Source: Sphagnum compactum
Taxonomy: Eukaryota; Bryophyta; Sphagnopsida; Sphagnales
NCBI GenBank assembly: GCA_965153455.1
Contig: OZ234493.1
Coordinates: 30,866,213 to 30,930,212 of the forward strand
DNA length: 64,000 bases
Direction: 5' to 3'
The first letter of the stretch is position 1. Every line of letters begins with the position of its first letter. Position numbers and translations under genes: made by a program. Shown here piece by piece: positions 59,701 through 64,000 of the stretch. A model generated the notes under the pieces. That model made no database searches and was not told the origin of the DNA. It was given only the letters and a program-made list of their open reading frames with translations.

Positions 59701-61610
59701 TAAGTCTTTCTACCTGTAAAGTTGGTACTATCAAGGCAACAAGTGCAAGTAAACATAACATAGATAATGACCCATTTGCAACTTACTCTTGCTTCAAGGT
59801 ATGTGAGTAGGCAATGTACTTAAAAGGTTCATTGCTATGCAAGAATGTATATATCAGCAGTAACTGTCTGCTGTTGACAAGGTTGACACAGAGTGCTTGC
59901 AGTAGGTTGTGTGTTCTCTATTAGTGTATGACATATAGACAAATAAAATAGTTTACTCCTGGGCATATCATAGTGGTGAGATATAGTGTGTTACTGTAAA
60001 GTTTTCATTGACACGCTTTCCTGAAGCAACCATAGAATAATTTCACTGCAACTGGGTTTTAGAAAGTGATTTCTCAGCCTGAGTTTTGCATTTGAAGTTT
60101 GACCACAAAAATAACTGCACAGAAACCAAAATGAAAGAGTTTAACATGTTCAGACTTTCAGACCCTGCTCCATGGGTGTTAATAATCAGTTATGATTTTA
60201 AAAATGTCTTTTGAATACTCTCTACTCATCATGACATTCATTTTAAATTGTGGCAAATGCTACAATGACAAGTTAGAAATATTATTACATTACATTACAA
60301 ATCATTCAAAATAAACATGGATTTAGACATGACAAAAGGACAATTTGAATATAGCTTAAAATATATTAAAAATATAGAACAAAAATAAATTTATACCAAA
60401 GAGTAGCTTAAAAAATACAGCCAGGTCTCCAGATATCACCCATAAATTGCTTCTTAGTTCAAGCCAAAATTGTATTCTGGTGACTATATGGATGCAAAGT
60501 CTGTTCTCTCTGAGCATAGCCAACAAAGATGAGCTTTTGTCAGCCTGCTGAAATTGTACAACACTCTCAGGTCAGGTGTCATAAGGGCATCTCTCGCACA
60601 TGTTCAAGGCAAGGCAAGGAGGAAGATAAATATCTTCTTCGTAAGGATTTAGAGCTTCTCTACATTTTACTTTTGAAGTCCATTTTGTAGTCTCTCTCAC
60701 TCCCTAATAGAGATTTTGTCTAGGCAGCTATACATTTTCAATGAGATTGGTGATATCCAGAACCCCACAAGATGATCCACAAATTTTCAGACTAAAGATA
60801 TAACTTAAGAGAAAAGAAAACCAGTGTCGAGACTCTGTTGAATGGACCTTACAACTAGGAGCCTTTGGTTGGGATATGAATTGTTCAAAACCCCTTGAGG
60901 CATGCCGTGCACATTGCAAGTTGGGGCTTTGGAGTACATATTCTTGATTCCCCAAAATGTTTCTGCAAGTTGGGCATCCATATAATGCAATTGCAATTAG
61001 CATCTGGTGCAATAATCCCCCGAAGCCATTGGTTAGATCATACACAATTATGAACTTACATTTCCAATGTTCTGGTTTTTCATGTCAATTTGAGAGCCAA
61101 TTATTGTTTGATAATTTCAACATTCATGATGAAATTTCTTAAATCCATGTATTAATATTTGGCCACCTAAAAAAGGATTCGTGTAGGCATTGGAATTTTG
61201 GGTGGTGAGGGAAATTCACCATCCATGAACGTGACCAGGTCATGGATGGGGTTTTGTACAATTACAAATTGAAAAATATTCAGATAGGACACTCACTCTC
61301 TAGAGAAGCAAAGGTCCAAGGATGGGTTTTTAATTATCTGTTATAGATAGGAGAATTTAAAAAGGGTTTGTCCTCTTTCCCCCCAAAAAAGTTATTCTTC
61401 TTATTTTGGAAAGGAGAAATTAAATTAATATTCATGGCAAAGACATGATCCTTAAACAAAGAAGACTCACGCACACCAGCATAGCAAAAATCTGATGTAT
61501 CTTTTATTTTCTCTTTTCGTATATGAAAGAAGTTTGGCCCAACATAGAACCTATGTTGGATGGAAGTCAAGTAAGTATTGTTAATTGTTGCAATGTTACC
61601 AACATTGTTG
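56752..61610. other. Long region without a recognised gene
   Basis: The beginning contains the SRO 3' flank. Beyond about 57.3 kb there are only short frames without family resemblance on either strand. Base composition is moderate up to about 60.2 kb and then more AT-rich. I see no RNA gene, no transposase and no strong tandem repeat. An unrecognised non-coding transcript cannot be excluded. Confidence 0.4.
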
Positions 61611-61615
61611 CATCT

Positions 61616-61653
61616 TACTATCCGGATATGAATCCAGATACTATCCGGATATG
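61616..61653. repeat. Direct repeat TACTATCCGGATATG, 23-bp period
   Basis: Two exact copies of TACTATCCGGATATG start at 61616 and 61639, separated by AATCCAGA. The core TATCCGGATA is itself palindromic. More TATCC/GGATA half-sites lie at 61688-61824. Confidence 0.8.
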
Positions 61654-62214
61654 CATACATTCATACCTTATATTTAGTGTAGGTTTATTATCCGCCATTA
61701 TATGCATATGACACTTAACACCACAAGTACTAACCAATCTTTATGGGTATCTGAATGTTGTTATATGATATCAATATTCATATCCAGACCTTAGTGGTAT
61801 TTCATTTCCTGGATATGGATAGGTGCATTCTACATATATGGTAGAAGAGGTTACATGTAATCTATTTGGATAGATTAAGGTTTAAGGCGTCGGAGATACA
61901 AAGTGTTCGTTAGGGATTAGAGGCCACTTTAGATGATGAGCAACATAACTATCACTTTCAGACTTGACAAACTTGAGTGTGCCCAATGTTCAATGTGTTT
62001 GTGCGTTCTTTTGATGTTTGTTTTTTTCGTCATTACTTTGTTGAGCATTGTAGTCCTTGATTTTTTAATCTCTTTAGCATGTGATGAAACACGACATAAT
62101 TTTCTTGAGGATTTGGTGTTTCATATATGCAAGGGTTATAAGCCACTTTTCACTTGCGAAAATGTTTGGCTATAAAGGTTAATATTACATCAATGCCTTC
62201 GTGCTTTATTTCCT

Positions 62215-63883
62215 TCCCATTTTGCCTTGGTGGAAGAAATGATTCTTGTGATGGTAAGAAAAACTATGGACTTGCATGTGTTGCTTAATTTTACATTTGC
62301 AATAATTATGGCAACAAGTTTTGATCTTTGGATGTCCAAAGGTGGAGTGAACACTTTTGCCTTTGTAATAAATTATTTTAATGAATTATGAACCCCTATA
62401 CATGTTATTGTTGGTTTGTTTGAAGTGCATGACATAACATGGATTTCCATGGCTAGGTAGTTACAAGTTTTACTTGAAAAGTTTGATTTAATGCATCGTG
62501 CGGTTGCCTTTGTGAAAGATGGAGGCAATAACTTGATGTCTATAACAACATCACTACATTCTATTGTTGATTGTTAGCCTTTGAAACTCCAATGGGTTTA
62601 TAAGAGTTATTGTTTTGGTCATGTCATGTCCAAGGCATGCCAATATGCCACAAATGATGACAAGGTTGTTGTTGGTTTGAAACATGTAAGTGTGAAGAAT
62701 GTTTAAACAAGCTTGTAGAAGACAATCACATGGACAAAAAAATTAGAAAAGGGGAGGTTGGAGTGGAAAAATGCATGTGTTGAAAGTGGATTGTGGCATT
62801 GGAAAAAAAAAATTCCAGTGAAAACTAGATTTTCTAGTAAAATGATAATGTTTAAAAAGACATTGGAGTTCAAAAAGGCCAATGTCTTGTGCTATGGGCG
62901 ACAAAAGACAATGGTTTTATAGCAGTGAATTCTTAAGGTTGAGGTGTGCGCAACTATAGAAATAATCACAAGTGTTTTAGACCCTGTCATCAGAGCTTGT
63001 GTGATGAACCAATCACAAGGTCAGTAGTTGCTATCAGATGCCTTAACTACATTTATTGCACCAATAATTAGCATGGAAGTTGACTTTGAGCAAGTTTTTA
63101 ATGAGATTGAAAATTTAGATGAACTCCTTTTGCAACATAATATGTGATAGAAAGTTGTGAAGGTGCTCAAACCTTTCCTAATTTTTTTGAAATCTTATGA
63201 TGCAAATTAAATTCATAACATGCTTGCTATAATGTTGGATCTTCGATTCAAACATTTGCGTGTTGTGAAAAATTATGTGGGTAAAGGGAATGCAATTCAT
63301 TTTGCTTATGAATACGATGCAAAAGGTAGTCATTCCCCTTCATAGGATTTGCTTTCATCAATTAAACCTTATTATCCAGGGATGCAATGTTGATGCAATT
63401 TTGATGGACTGACCTAGTGGAGAGCTTAAAGAGGACATTAACATTTTGGTGTTGGAGCTTTTATTGAAAAGTTTTCATGTGCTCTTGTTATTGGGGAATT
63501 GTCTTTGTTTAAAAGATTGCCTGTACTCCAAGCGACATGCAATGATCCCCTTGCTTGGTGGCACATCAATGAAGGTCAATTTTCAAATGTTGCATTCTTG
63601 ACCAAACAAATTCTTGGCATTCCTGGGTCACAAATTGGAATAGAGAGAATGTTTAATTGTTAGGGTGTTGACATCTTTGTGGCATTGTTGTTTACAAGCA
63701 GAGAACCTTGATCGGATCATCACTATTGTGAAAAATTGGCCTAATGATTCACGCCTTATTTGTAAGAAGAAAGTGAATATGAAAGAATACATGAAAGTGG
63801 AAATACCATTGGCGGATGACAACTATAAATTGATTGAAGAAGCGGAACATTTCAAGGAGTTACATATATATGATGAAATTTGA
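62215..63883 (+). pseudogene. Decayed hAT-family transposase
   Basis: Segments in shifting plus-strand frames match plant hAT (BED-finger/RICESLEEPER-like) transposases: VAFVKDGGNNLMSITTSLHS and CFGHVMSKACQYAT near 62500-62660; a TKKLEKGRLEW-like trace near 62740; MLDLRFKHLRVVKNYVGKG near 63230-63290; and the C-terminal hAT dimerisation motif DPLAWWHINEGQFSNVAFLT then KQILGIPGSQIGIERMFN at 63550-63660. The last segment 63665-63883 continues the frame after a stop at 63660. Stops and frameshifts throughout show it is dead. No BED zinc finger or terminal inverted repeats were identified; the right end may extend beyond the window. Confidence 0.82.
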
Positions 63884-64000
63884 TGGTTTGGTGTTATATA
63901 TATGGTTGGGTGATTTTGTGTGGGGGTGTGGTTGGGGTAGGGAACTTGTGCTAGAGTTGGGTAGAGTTCATCGTAGAATTGGGGTTCATTTCCCCCACAA

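Overview
The window looks like nuclear DNA of a land plant. Evidence: spliced genes with short GT–AG introns; a SOS1-type Na+/H+ antiporter; a plant-type PI4K-beta with FFKRL repeats; an SRO protein (PARP-like plus RST domains), a plant-restricted architecture; and telo-box motifs (AAACCCTA type) ahead of a ribosomal protein gene. I lean weakly toward a non-flowering lineage (bryophyte, lycophyte or fern), but nothing here fixes the species.

Layout. 41-5007 (+): 3' part of SOS1, with the 5' half outside the window. 5008-11500: no recognised gene, though the minus strand at 6.6-9.2 kb carries splice-flanked peptide fragments that may belong to an unidentified gene. 11501-13472 (-): complete SAR1 GTPase. 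13.5-17.4 kb: AT-rich, repeat-derived DNA with a decayed PIF/Harbinger-like fragment. 17475-19651 (-): complete COP9 signalosome subunit CSN8. 20.1-21.1 kb: a structured island with a tandem array of hairpins and a perfect 34-bp palindrome. 22147-31068 (-): complete phosphatidylinositol 4-kinase beta, with a 5'-UTR exon near 32.7 kb. 33-46.3 kb: transposon block with two decayed DDE (pogo/CENP-B-like) transposase copies facing each other, separated by about 7 kb of AT-rich DNA. 46704-47371 (+): complete ribosomal protein eL35/uL29 gene. 47.4-53 kb: non-coding DNA, including a second, inverted copy of the 14.6-kb repeat. 54262-56751 (+): complete SRO/RCD1-like gene with an unusual internal duplication. 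56.8-61.6 kb: no gene seen. 62.2-63.9 kb (+): decayed hAT transposase.

The genes are independent eukaryotic units and show no operon logic. SOS1 (salt export), PI4K-beta and SAR1 (membrane traffic), CSN8 (cullin deneddylation), RPL35 (translation) and SRO (stress transcription cofactor) are housekeeping or stress genes with repeats between them. Exon joins given for SAR1, CSN8, PI4K-beta, RPL35 and SRO keep reading frame across every intron. SOS1 does so except for one unresolved junction. The most notable items are the SRO protein, with its duplicated 67-residue module and two apparently canonical PARP triad residues, and the hairpin array plus palindrome at 20.5-20.9 kb.
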